Origin: Subtercola sp.
Lineage (GTDB): Bacteria; Actinomycetota; Actinomycetes; Actinomycetales; Microbacteriaceae
DNA length: 42,259 nt
Direction of reading: 5' to 3'
NCBI GenBank assembly: GCA_025463765.1
Contig: JAODBC010000064.1
Coordinates: forward strand, 1 to 42,259
In this document: in pieces, positions 17,561-25,317 of the stretch
How positions within the stretch are numbered: the first letter of the stretch is position 1
Layout: the number at the start of each line of letters is the position of its first letter
Notes under the pieces: model-generated
Seen by the model: the letters and a program-made list of their open reading frames with translations, nothing else
Told to the model about the DNA's origin: nothing
Database searches by the model: none
Position numbers and translations under genes: made by a program

Positions 17561-19708
17561 TTAAAGCGCGCAGGAAACGCAACCCTCGATCTCGGTGCCC
17601 TCGAGGGCCATCTGGCGCAGACGGATGTAGTAGATCGTCTTGATGCCCTTTTTCCACGCGTAGATCTGCGCGCGGTTGATGTCACGCGTGGTGGCGGTGT
17701 CGCGGAAGAACAGTGTCAGCGAGAGTCCCTGGTCGACGTGCTGCGTTGCCGCGGCGTAGGTGTCGATGACCTTCTCGTAGCCGATCTCGTAGGCGTCTTG
17801 GTAGTACTCGAGGTTGTCGTTCGTCAAGAACGCGGCCGGGTAGTAAACACGACCGATCTTGCCTTCTTTGCGAATCTCGATCTTCGACGCGATGGGGTGA
17901 ATGGATGCCGTGGAGTTGTTGATGTACGAGATGGAGCCGGTGGGGGGCACCGCCTGCAAGTTCTGGTTGTAGATGCCGTGGGCCTGCACCGAGGCCTTCA
18001 GCTCCTCCCAGTCTTGCTGGGTGGGAATGTGGATGGAGGCGTTATCGAACAGCGACGCGACCTTGACGGTAGCCGGGGTCCACGACTGCGAGGTGTACTT
18101 GTCGAAGAACTCGCCCGACGCGTAGGTCGAGTCGGCGAACCCTTCAAACTGCTCGCCACGCTCGATGGCGATGCGGTTCGACGCCCGCAGAGCGTGGAAC
18201 AGCACCGTGTAGAAGTAGATGTTGGTGAAGTCGATACCCTCTTCAGAGCCGTAGAACACACGCTCACGAGCGAGGTAGCCGTGCAGGTTCATCTGGCCGA
18301 GGCCGATGGCGTGCGAACGGTCGTTGCCGGTCTCGATGGAGCGCACCGACGAGATGTGGCTCTGGTTCGACACCGAGGTGAGACCGCGGATGGCCGTTTC
18401 GACAGTGAGACCGAAGTCGGGCGAATCCATGGTCAGCGCGATGTTCAGCGAACCCAGGTTGCACGAGATGTCTTTACCGATGTTGTCGTACGACAGGTCT
18501 TCGTTGTAGGTCGTCGGCGTGTTGACCTGCAGAATCTCTGAGCAGAGGTTCGACATGTTGATTCGGCCCTTGATGGGGTTGGCCTTGTTCACCGTGTCTT
18601 CGTACATGATGTACGGGTAGCCCGACTCGAACTGAATCTCGGCGAGGGTCTGAAAGAACTCGCGCGCCTTGATCTTCGACTTGTGGATGCGCGGGTCGTC
18701 GACCATCTCGCGGTACTTCTCGGTCACAGAGATGTCGCCGAACGGCACGCCGTAGACACGCTCGACGTCGTACGGCGAGAACAGGTACATGTCTTCGTCG
18801 TTCTTCGCGAGCTCGAACGTGATGTCGGGTACAACCACACCGAGCGACAGAGTCTTGATGCGGATCTTCTCGTCGGCGTTCTCACGCTTGGTGTCGAGAA
18901 AACGCAGAATGTCGGGGTGGTGAGCGCTCAGGTACACGGCGCCGGCACCCTGGCGGGCACCGAGCTGGTTGGCGTAGCTGAAAGAGTCTTCGAGCAGCTT
19001 CATGACGGGAATGATGCCCGACGACTGGTTCTCGATCTGCTTGATCGGTGCGCCGGCCTCACGGATGTTCGACAGCAGCAGTGCGACCCCGCCGCCGCGC
19101 TTGGAAAGCTGCAACGACGAGTTGATGGCGCGGGAGATCGACTCCATGTTGTCTTCGATGCGCAGCAAGAAGCAGGAGACGAGCTCGCCGCGCTGCGCCT
19201 TGCCGGTGTTGAGGAAGGTCGGGGTGGCCGGCTGAAAACGGCCGCCGATGATCTCTTCGACGAGGTTGACGGCGAGGGTCTCGTTACCGTCGGCGAGGCC
19301 GAGCGCGGTCATCACCACGCGGTCTTCGAAACGCTCGAGGTACCGCTTGCCGTCGAACGTCTTGAGCGTGTACGAGGTGTAGTACTTGAACGCGCCGAGG
19401 AACGTCTCGAAACGGAACTTCTTCGAGTACGCCAGGTCGTTCAGCTTCTGGATGAACTCGAACGAGTACTGGTCGAGCACGGCCTGCTCGTAGTACTCCT
19501 TCTCGACCAGGTAGTCGAGACGCTCTTTGAGGTTGTGAAAGAAGACGGTGTTCTGGTTGACGTGCTGCAGGAAGTACTGCTTCGCCGCCTCTTTGTCTTT
19601 GTCGAACTGAATATTGCCGTCGGCGTCGTAGAGGTTCAGCATCGCGTTCAGCGCGTGGTAGTCGAGGGCCGACGCTGCAGCCGGCGCCTCGATCAGTGTG
19701 CTTTCCAA
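17561..19708 (-). CDS. nrdE: Class Ib ribonucleotide reductase, large subunit NrdE
   Basis: A 715-residue catalytic subunit reducing ribonucleoside diphosphates. It lacks the N-terminal ATP-cone, as usual for class Ib. Visible landmarks are the redox Cys in [25 protein letters not shown], the NLGSLNIA stretch, paired Tyr near the C-terminus ([11 protein letters not shown]) and the C-terminal CVSC (710-713) that accepts electrons from NrdH. The start overlaps the end of nrdI by 16 bp, indicating coupled translation. Confidence 0.98.
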   Translation of the reverse strand: MESTLIEAPAAASALDYHALNAMLNLYDADGNIQFDKDKEAAKQYFLQHVNQNTVFFHNLKERLDYLVEKEYYEQAVLDQYSFEFIQKLNDLAYSKKFRFETFLGAFKYYTSYTLKTFDGKRYLERFEDRVVMTALGLADGNETLAVNLVEEIIGGRFQPATPTFLNTGKAQRGELVSCFLLRIEDNMESISRAINSSLQLSKRGGGVALLLSNIREAGAPIKQIENQSSGIIPVMKLLEDSFSYANQLGARQGAGAVYLSAHHPDILRFLDTKRENADEKIRIKTLSLGVVVPDITFELAKNDEDMYLFSPYDVERVYGVPFGDISVTEKYREMVDDPRIHKSKIKAREFFQTLAEIQFESGYPYIMYEDTVNKANPIKGRINMSNLCSEILQVNTPTTYNEDLSYDNIGKDISCNLGSLNIALTMDSPDFGLTVETAIRGLTSVSNQSHISSVRSIETGNDRSHAIGLGQMNLHGYLARERVFYGSEEGIDFTNIYFYTVLFHALRASNRIAIERGEQFEGFADSTYASGEFFDKYTSQSWTPATVKVASLFDNASIHIPTQQDWEELKASVQAHGIYNQNLQAVPPTGSISYINNSTASIHPIASKIEIRKEGKIGRVYYPAAFLTNDNLEYYQDAYEIGYEKVIDTYAAATQHVDQGLSLTLFFRDTATTRDINRAQIYAWKKGIKTIYYIRLRQMALEGTEIEGCVSCAL

Positions 19709-20094
19709 AATTCTTCCAATCCTGTTGTGACGGCCTCGACATCGTCGGGCGTACCGAATACTTCAAATCGATAGAGGGTGTTCACCTTGCACTTGCGCGC
19801 GACGATGTCACCCGCGAGACCATAGGCCTCGCCGAAATTCGTGTTTCCTGCAGCTATGACGCCCCGAATGAGCGATCGATTGTGCTCATCGTTGAGAAAC
19901 GTGATCACCTGCTTCGGGACTGCTCCCCCGTTGGTTCCGCCCCCGTACGTCGGCAAAACCAGCACGTAGGGGTCGTCGACCCGCAGATGCCGTTCTCTGG
20001 CGTAGATGGGTATGCGCTGAGCGGGTTTCCCCAGCCGCTCGATGAACCGGTGCGTATTGCCTGAAACCGACGAGAAATAGACTAAATCAGGCAT
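19693..20094 (-). CDS. nrdI: NrdI flavodoxin-like activator
   Basis: A 133-residue flavodoxin-like protein that supplies oxidant to assemble the manganese-tyrosyl cofactor of NrdF. The FMN phosphate loop is [10 protein letters not shown] near residues 8-17, with [11 protein letters not shown] near 48-58 contacting the flavin. It starts 26 bp after nrdH and overlaps nrdE by 16 bp. No strong Shine-Dalgarno sequence is visible, consistent with coupling to nrdH. Confidence 0.97.
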   Translation of the reverse strand: MPDLVYFSSVSGNTHRFIERLGKPAQRIPIYARERHLRVDDPYVLVLPTYGGGTNGGAVPKQVITFLNDEHNRSLIRGVIAAGNTNFGEAYGLAGDIVARKCKVNTLYRFEVFGTPDDVEAVTTGLEEFWKAH

Positions 20095-20120
20095 GGGTCG
20101 GGCTCAGAATGGGTAGGGGT

Positions 20121-20357
20121 TCAAGCGACGGAACGAGCCGCCAGTTCGGCGATCTTGTCGGGGCGAAAGCCCGACCAGTGGTCGTCGTCGGTGATGACGA
20201 CGGGAGCCTGGAGGTAACCCAGCTCCTTGACGGCGGCGAGGGCTTTCTCGTCGACCGAAACGTCGAAGATCTCGAATTCGAGACCCTTGTTCTCGAGGGC
20301 GCGGTAGGTAGCAGTGCACTGTACGCAGGAGGGCTTTGTGTAAACCGTGATTGCCAT
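20121..20357 (-). CDS. nrdH: NrdH redoxin
   Basis: A 78-residue glutaredoxin-like protein with thioredoxin-like specificity, donating electrons to NrdE. The CVQC active site is at residues 11-14, and the C-terminal WSGFRPDKIAEL is characteristic of NrdH. First gene of the operon. The nearest Shine-Dalgarno-like sequence (GAAAGG) is about 11-12 bases before the ATG, longer than usual. Confidence 0.97.
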   Translation of the reverse strand: MAITVYTKPSCVQCTATYRALENKGLEFEIFDVSVDEKALAAVKELGYLQAPVVITDDDHWSGFRPDKIAELAARSVA

Positions 20358-20443
20358 TGATTCAGCACCTTTCTCATCAAAACTTCGGACCGGATACGCA
20401 CGCGAATCTCGTACTGCGGGATTCGTGCGTGCCGGGAATCCAA

Positions 20444-20495
20444 CACTACATCTAGTTGTCAGCTTCTGAACAGACCCCTAGATGAAGTAGTTACA
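20444..20495. promoter_or_regulatory. Two candidate NrdR boxes upstream of nrdH
   Basis: Box 1, ACACTACATCTAGTTGT (20444-20460), and a related CCTAGATGAAGTAGTTAC (about 20478-20495) resemble the NrdR consensus ACACWATATATWGTGT. Their centres are about 32-34 bp apart, near three helical turns, as known for paired NrdR sites. On the minus strand TTCAGA and TAGTGT with a 16-bp spacer could be the promoter, its -10 inside box 1. Confidence 0.6.
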
Positions 20496-20505
20496 TCCGT
20501 GTAAT

Positions 20506-20603
20506 TATCCACAGGCCACGAGGAGTTTCCACACTATTTCAACAACCGTCATCCACAGGTAATTCCGCGAAAACCCGGCCCTGACGCGAAGAGATGTGGA
20601 TAA
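20506..20603. promoter_or_regulatory. Cluster of DnaA boxes upstream of nrdHIEF
   Basis: TTATCCACA at 20506-20514 and its reverse complement TGTGGATAA at 20595-20603 are perfect 9-mer DnaA boxes. TCATCCACA at 20549-20557 has one mismatch. The region is AT-richer than the surroundings and lies between nrdH and the 3' end of the MFS gene. No dnaA, dnaN or rpmH gene is nearby, so this is more likely regulatory or a DnaA-titration site than the replication origin. Confidence 0.65.
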
Positions 20604-20623
20604 GACGAGCCTTCTAAAAAACT

Positions 20624-22183
20624 TTAGATCGAACCACTGACATCGGCCCGTTCGGCGTGTCGCAGACGAGGCTCGGCGCGGCCCGCCACCACAAGAGAGA
20701 GGAGGCCGAGAACGACCGACACGATGAAGCACCCGGTGAAGGCGAGCACGTCGACGGGGGCGCCGGAACCCGATCCGGCGCCTGCGGCAGATCCGCCGCC
20801 GAGGGTGGCGAAGACGGCCGCAGTGATCGCCAGGGCGAGGGCTGCTCCGGTCGAATCCGAGATCGCGAGCGCCGAGGAGTTGAAGCCCTGATTCGCCGGG
20901 GTCGAGAGCCGCAAGGTGGCCACTGAGAGCCGCGGATACATCGCACCCATGCCGGCGCCGGCGAACACCCAGCCCGTGATGGCGACGGCGGGCGGCAGGC
21001 CCAGAACCGAGCATCCGAGAGCCGAGGCGACAGCCGCAAGAACCAGCACGATGCCCACCCGAAAGCTCGCGACGTCACTGATGCGGGCGGAGTACCGCCC
21101 CTGCACCCACGACGCACCCGCCCACGACAGACCCGACACCGAGAGCGCAAGCCCGGCGAGGGCCGGCGTGAGGCCGTATTGGCTCGTGAAGAAGTACGGC
21201 AGATAGGTCTCGGTCGCGAAGTACGCGCCCGACATCAGCCCGCGAAGAGCGATGACAGTGGGCAGGCCGGAAGCGGAACGCAACGCGCCGACCGGCAGCA
21301 GCGGCCGCAGCGCCACGATGGCAACAACCACGGCGGCGCCCGAAAGCACCCAGACGAGGGCTCCGCTCACTTCGCCGGCGAGGCTCGCTGCCAGCACCGC
21401 GACCGCCACGACGACCGACCAGACGATGCGCGAGACCTTCCACGGCACGGCCACCGCGTCGGTACCCGCCTCGCCTTCAGCCCCGCCGCCTGCCCTGGTG
21501 CCTGCCCCTGCGCCTGCCCCGCCGCCTGCTCCTGTGGTGAACTGCCGCATCACCGGAACAACCATGAACATGGCCAGCAGCACGAGCACCACGACCCCGA
21601 GAAAGACCCACCGCCAGCCGACCGTCTGCGCCACCACGCCCGCGACCAGCGGGCCGACCAGTGAGGGAATCACCCACGCTGCAGCGAAGGCCGCGAACAC
21701 CTTGGTGTGCAGCCGCTCGGGAAATACCCGGGCGACGAGAACGTACAGCGCCACGGTGAGCCCGCCGCCGCCGAGGCCCGAGACGAGCCGGCCGAGCACG
21801 AGAAGGGGCATGTCCGTGGCGAGGCCGGCGAGCAGCAGGCCGCCGGCGAACGAGAAGACGGCCGCGAAGATGGGGCGGCGCGGGCCGGAGCGATCCGACC
21901 AGTTACCGGCCACGACCATCCCGACCACGCCGACGGCCAGCGGCCCAGAGAAGGCGAGCGCGTAGAGGCTGCCGCCGTGCAGCTCGCGGCTGATCGTGGG
22001 CATCACCGTGGTGACGGCGAGTGCTTCGAAGGCGGCGAGCAGAATCATCGCGAGCATGCCCACCGTCACCCAGCGATACGGCCGGCTCAGGATGCCCGCG
22101 CCCGCGTCGCTCGGGCCTCCGCCACCCGCACTGCCGCCTCCCGTGCCGCCGTCGGCAGGCTGGGTCGTCGGCTCTGAACTCAC
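20624..22183 (-). CDS. MFS multidrug-type transporter
   Basis: A roughly 519-residue, 12-14-helix membrane protein. The first helix region WVTVGMLAMILLAAFEALAVTTVMPTI and GNWSDRSGPRRPIF are typical drug:H+ antiporter motifs. A Gly/Ala-rich cytoplasmic loop insert (TGAGGGAGAGAGTRAGGGAEG) sits mid-protein. Start: GTG at 22183 is favoured because TAGCGT lies seven bases upstream, as in leaderless mRNAs; another GTG at 22213 would add ten residues. Substrate unknown. The C-terminus abuts the DnaA-box region. Confidence 0.87.
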   Translation of the reverse strand: MSSEPTTQPADGGTGGGSAGGGGPSDAGAGILSRPYRWVTVGMLAMILLAAFEALAVTTVMPTISRELHGGSLYALAFSGPLAVGVVGMVVAGNWSDRSGPRRPIFAAVFSFAGGLLLAGLATDMPLLVLGRLVSGLGGGGLTVALYVLVARVFPERLHTKVFAAFAAAWVIPSLVGPLVAGVVAQTVGWRWVFLGVVVLVLLAMFMVVPVMRQFTTGAGGGAGAGAGTRAGGGAEGEAGTDAVAVPWKVSRIVWSVVVAVAVLAASLAGEVSGALVWVLSGAAVVVAIVALRPLLPVGALRSASGLPTVIALRGLMSGAYFATETYLPYFFTSQYGLTPALAGLALSVSGLSWAGASWVQGRYSARISDVASFRVGIVLVLAAVASALGCSVLGLPPAVAITGWVFAGAGMGAMYPRLSVATLRLSTPANQGFNSSALAISDSTGAALALAITAAVFATLGGGSAAGAGSGSGAPVDVLAFTGCFIVSVVLGLLSLVVAGRAEPRLRHAERADVSGSI

Positions 22184-22276
22184 CCGCTCTACGCTACCCC
22201 GCGTCGCCCGCACCCGTCGGGATACCCCGCACCGCCAGCGGCGAGGGCGCGTTCGTGAGACCGGTGCGCCAGGCGT

Positions 22277-22342
22277 TCGTGAGACCGGTGCGCCACGCTG
22301 AGGCTGTTATACCCGCCTCTACGCGGCGCAGGTGTCTCACGA
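22277..22342 (-). repeat. 28-10-28 hairpin with GTGAGAC arms, copy 1
   Basis: Left arm 22277-22304 starts TCGTGAGACCGGTGCGCC; right arm 22315-22342 ends GGTGTCTCACGA; the loop is 10 nt. The stem has 9 bp, then a four-base internal loop, then GCGCC and an inner GAGGC/GCCTC stem. The first 24 bp are also tandemly duplicated at 22249-22272. The same 28-10-28 geometry recurs at 35307-35372. It lies downstream of the cyclase gene. Confidence 0.8.
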
Positions 22343-22344
22343 GA

Positions 22345-22416
22345 CACTCGAGCGGGAGGGCAGGCGGGAGGGGGGCGGGCGTGAGGGAGGCGGGAGCGGG
22401 AGCGTCAGCGGGAGCG
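22345..22416. repeat. G-rich tract after the cyclase gene
   Basis: The + strand has runs such as GGGAGGGCAGGCGGGAGGGG and repeated GGGAGCGTCAGC. It directly follows the stop of the minus-strand cyclase gene, so the mRNA is C-rich there. Such C-rich, G-poor RNA could serve Rho loading. Confidence 0.65.
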
Positions 22417-23151
22417 TCAGCGGGCATCCACGGTGGCGAAAGCCCGCACGGGAAAGGTGCCGAAGCCGGCGACCTTGGGCGGCACCGCCGTGAAGCGTGC
22501 GCCACGGAACGGCAGCGCCTGCAGGTTTGTGAGGTGCTCGACGACATGGATGCCCGCGTCGAGCAGTAACGAATGAGCCGGCCGCGCTCCGCCCGACGCC
22601 GCAGACGTGTCGTCGATGTTCAGCGAGTCGATGCCCACTAGAGCGACCTCGCGCTCGACGAGCAGACGGGCACCGTCTTCGCTCAAGTAGGGGGCGCTGG
22701 TATCCCCGTACGCGGGAGTACCGAAGAGGGCATCCCACCCCGTGCTCAGCAGCACGGCGGTGCCGCGCAGATCTTCGGTGCCGAAGGCGTCGGCGGTGAT
22801 GGCGCGGCCGTCGAAGGCGAACTCCGACTGGTCTTCTGGCGCAGGTCCGTCGAGCGTCGCACCCTCGACGCCCGGAAACTGGAACACCACCGCGGGCAGC
22901 TCGGCGAGCGTCTCGAGCGCGAGCGTCGAGAGGTCACCGCCGTCGGCATACCGGTGGAACGGGCTGTCGAGGTAGGTACCGGTGTTGCCGATCATCGTGA
23001 TGATGTCCATCTGAAACTGCGTACCTGCCGCGTACTTCGCCTTCGATTCCTCACGAGTGAGGTGCGAGCTGAACGCCGGCGCCGGCAGGCCCGGGTACGT
23101 GACGAGCCCTTCGGAGATGGTGTGGCTGAGGTCGACGAATCGGCGGCTCAT
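22417..23151 (-). CDS. Cyclase-family (kynurenine formamidase-like) protein with altered metal ligands
   Basis: A 244-residue protein of the cyclase/KynB fold: FVDLSHTISEGLVTYPG at the N-terminus, GIDSLNIDD in the middle and HVVEHLTNLQALP near the end. KynB-type enzymes bind metal through HxGTHxDxPxH. Here the segment reads N56-T-G-T-Y60-L-D62-S-P-F-H66, so the first two His are Asn and Tyr. A hydrolase or lactonase role is therefore uncertain. The ATG overlaps by four bases (ATGA) the stop of an upstream, apparently broken gene. Confidence 0.85.
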   Translation of the reverse strand: MSRRFVDLSHTISEGLVTYPGLPAPAFSSHLTREESKAKYAAGTQFQMDIITMIGNTGTYLDSPFHRYADGGDLSTLALETLAELPAVVFQFPGVEGATLDGPAPEDQSEFAFDGRAITADAFGTEDLRGTAVLLSTGWDALFGTPAYGDTSAPYLSEDGARLLVEREVALVGIDSLNIDDTSAASGGARPAHSLLLDAGIHVVEHLTNLQALPFRGARFTAVPPKVAGFGTFPVRAFATVDAR

Positions 23152-23672
23152 GAGGCCTTCTTTCTGTTCGATTTGATCACAACGCTAACAATGCGGGCGG
23201 CCGCCGCGAGCAAGCCGAGCGCGTACACCGCCACCATGCACGAGGTGTGCACCAGGACGAACGGGGCGAGCCCGCTCTACGCCGACGAAACCCCCGGCCC
23301 CGCAGCCGACGCCGACACAGCCGCGGATGCCGCCGCCCGCCGCCCCAGGCGCGGCGCGCGATGAAGGGCCGCCGTCGCCAGCAGTGCCGCTGGCGCGATC
23401 GGCGTACTGACGCTCGGTGCTCCCGATGCCACACCGGCCACCGCGGTTCTCCACATCTCCCCATGATTGCGCGACGCCCAACAGCCCGCCATGGCAGTCA
23501 TGCCAGCATTGCGCGTATTACTGCCAGGCTTTTCACCTGCACCGAGCTCGGCGGCATCGTCGCCGGAGCCGGGGTGCTCGTCTCGGGCCGCCGCATGATC
23601 GCCCGAGCCTCCTGACGCACCCTCCCCCTCCCTACCCTCGACGTCCCCTCGACGTCCACCCGCTGAGATCAC
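23148..23672 (-). pseudogene. Interrupted membrane-protein gene upstream of the cyclase gene
   Basis: On the minus strand one reading frame runs from about 23672 to the TGA at 23150-23148, broken by an in-frame TAG at 23279-23277. After the stop the frame encodes FVLVHTSCMVAVYALGLLAA and ends in Lys-rich residues, a convincing membrane helix and tail that vaguely recalls amino-acid permease C-termini. Before it lie Ala/Ser-rich low-complexity residues. The final TGA overlaps the cyclase ATG, as in an operon, supporting a former gene. A short functional ORF from an ATG or GTG within the last segment (about 30 residues) is the alternative. Confidence 0.45.
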
Positions 23673-23720
23673 AAAAACTCCCCCGAAAATGCGAATTTGA
23701 GGGAAGTTCTTGTGATCTCA
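23664..23720. repeat. Long hairpin after the SHOCT gene
   Basis: TGAGATCACAAAAACT (23664-23679) pairs with AGTTCTTGTGATCTCA (23705-23720) with one mismatch, leaving a 25-nt loop that can add a few more G-C pairs. It lies 20 bp after the SHOCT gene stop (minus strand). Confidence 0.8.
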
Positions 23721-23739
23721 GGGAACGAGAGCGGGCGGG

Positions 23740-24114
23740 TCAGATGCCGAGGAGTTTGGCCTTGGCAGCGGTGAACTCGGCGTCTGAGAGGATGCCCTGG
23801 GTGTGCAGCCCCGCGAGCTTGGTGAGCTCGCCGATGACATCGCTGCCGCCGTCGGCAGCGGCAGCAGGAGCCGGCGCAACGACAGGGGCCGCAGGGGCGG
23901 CAGCCGTCTGCGCGGCAACCGCCGCCGCAGCAGCTGCGTTGATCTGGTCTTGCTGCTGCTGAGCTTCGTACTGCTGCTGCTCGGCGGCGTTCTGCTGCTT
24001 CTCTTCGCCGCGGCGGCGCATGCCACCCGAGACGGCGGTGGCGGTTCCGGCGACGACCGCGGTACGGGCGGCGAGGCCGATCAGGCCGGGGCGGCCCATT
24101 CTTCTCATCATCAT
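23740..24114 (-). CDS. SHOCT-domain small protein
   Basis: A 124-residue protein. Basic N-terminus with a short hydrophobic stretch (GLIGLAARTAVVAGTATAVSGG), a Gln-rich segment (about 40-58), an Ala/Pro-rich linker, and a C-terminal SHOCT motif (IGELTKLAGLHTQGILSDAEFTAAKAKLL). SHOCT domains are about 30 residues and often end small membrane or oligomerising proteins; the function is unknown. It has AAGGAG eight bases before the ATG and is the last gene of the run starting with the SulP gene. Confidence 0.85.
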   Translation of the reverse strand: MMMRRMGRPGLIGLAARTAVVAGTATAVSGGMRRRGEEKQQNAAEQQQYEAQQQQDQINAAAAAAVAAQTAAAPAAPVVAPAPAAAADGGSDVIGELTKLAGLHTQGILSDAEFTAAKAKLLGI

Positions 24115-24172
24115 GATGTGACTCCTTCGTGTATGTCTGTAGACGTGGTGGAGGTACGGGCGAAAGCCCGGG

Positions 24173-24598
24173 TCAGTCGGTGATCTCGGCCAGCGCCGCG
24201 TTCACGATCGGAGCGGGAATGCGTTCTGAGGCGAGAACCGCACCGCCCGACTGCGCGAGCTTCGAAGCGAGGTTCTTCGCGAACACGAGCTCAACGACGA
24301 GCAGCGCCGCGGAGCTGCCTGCAGGCACCTGTTCGGCGAACTCGGCAATGTCTTCGTCGGCCGCGAGACCCGTGGCCTCCAGCTCGACGGTGCCGAAGCC
24401 ATATTCGTCTGAGACATCTTCGATTTCAACAGTACTGACCTCGCCGAGTTCGCTGCGCGTGATGAACGTGAGGTCGAGCAGACGCACCAGGCCACCCTCG
24501 ATCAGATCGGCGATCGCCTCGACGACCGCCGGGCCGGGCCTCTCACCCTCGAACCCGATCAAGAACATCTCGACCGGACCGAATTCAAAATCAGCCAT
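24173..24598 (-). CDS. DUF6325-like protein
   Basis: A 141-residue acidic soluble protein starting MADFEFGPVEMFLIGFEGERPGPAVVEAIADLIEGGLVRLLDLTF. This opening and the alternating beta/alpha pattern match the DUF6325/DUF1269-like group as I recall it; no biochemical role is known. It has AAGGAG seven bases before the start. It sits between the GAP-family and SHOCT genes on the same strand, 47-58 bp from each. Confidence 0.8.
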   Translation of the reverse strand: MADFEFGPVEMFLIGFEGERPGPAVVEAIADLIEGGLVRLLDLTFITRSELGEVSTVEIEDVSDEYGFGTVELEATGLAADEDIAEFAEQVPAGSSAALLVVELVFAKNLASKLAQSGGAVLASERIPAPIVNAALAEITD

Positions 24599-24645
24599 TC
24601 GTTACTCCTTAGTGATTGATGGTGCCATTACGTACGAGAAAAGGA

Positions 24646-25317
24646 TCAGAAGTTCGCCAGACCCTTGCCGATGACGACGACGCCGATGACGAGCAGCAGA
24701 ATGCTCATGACCGTAGCGTTGTTGTGCACCAGCCAGGTGCGAAGCGCCTGCAAGGGTGCTTCGAGTCGCGATGAAGCGACGAGATAGCCGATGACCGGAA
24801 TCGCAACCGACGAGGCGGCGATCACCACGAAGACGACGATGACCACCACGTCGTCGCCGACGCTGATGCCGGCCGCGCCGAGCGCGACACCCGCGGCGAC
24901 CGCCATGAGCAGGTTCTTCGGGTTCACCGCCGAGAGCAGAAAGCCGAGCCCGAGCGCCTTCACCGGTGTCATGGTGTCGATGGCAGACATCCACTTCGGC
25001 AGCGCCGGTTCCGCGTCACCCTTCGGCCGCGAGCGCCATTGCCGAACGGCGAGCAGCAGCAGAACGGCACCCAGAACGATCTTGATCGTGCCCGCAGTGG
25101 GGTTCGACGCGTCGTCACCGCCCTGAGGCAAAAGAGCCGAGAGCAGGGTGAAGACGACGACCGCGACGACGATGCCGAGCACCCAGCCGACCAGAAAGCC
25201 GAGGCTGGTGCCACGCGCCTTCGGTGAGAGCAGCATCAAGATCGCCGCAATGATGGGGATCGGGCTGATGGCGATGCCCAGCGCGAGGGGCAGAATGCTG
25301 CCGATGGCCTGAATCAT
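24646..25317 (-). CDS. GAP-family (Sap-like) membrane protein
   Basis: A 223-residue, roughly six-helix membrane protein. IQAIGSILPLALGIAISPIPIIAAILML, then SPKARGTSLGFLVGW and FLLSAVNPKNLLMAVAAG are typical of the GAP / sulfolipid-1-addressing (LysE-like) group. The ATG overlaps the SulP stop by four bases (ATGA), indicating translational coupling to an anion transporter. The transported or moved substrate is unknown. Confidence 0.88.
   Translation of the reverse strand: MIQAIGSILPLALGIAISPIPIIAAILMLLSPKARGTSLGFLVGWVLGIVVAVVVFTLLSALLPQGGDDASNPTAGTIKIVLGAVLLLLAVRQWRSRPKGDAEPALPKWMSAIDTMTPVKALGLGFLLSAVNPKNLLMAVAAGVALGAAGISVGDDVVVIVVFVVIAASSVAIPVIGYLVASSRLEAPLQALRTWLVHNNATVMSILLLVIGVVVIGKGLANF

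Noticed and set aside
18683..19774. Long open frame antisense to nrdE (and others antisense to nrdF, cbs, metB and aglE)
   Set aside because: These arise from GC-rich third positions of the real genes; they lack ribosome binding sites and resemble no protein family.
20506..20603. Chromosomal replication origin at the DnaA-box cluster
   Set aside because: No dnaA, dnaN, recF, gyrB or rpmH nearby and only three boxes; a regulatory role upstream of nrdHIEF is more likely.
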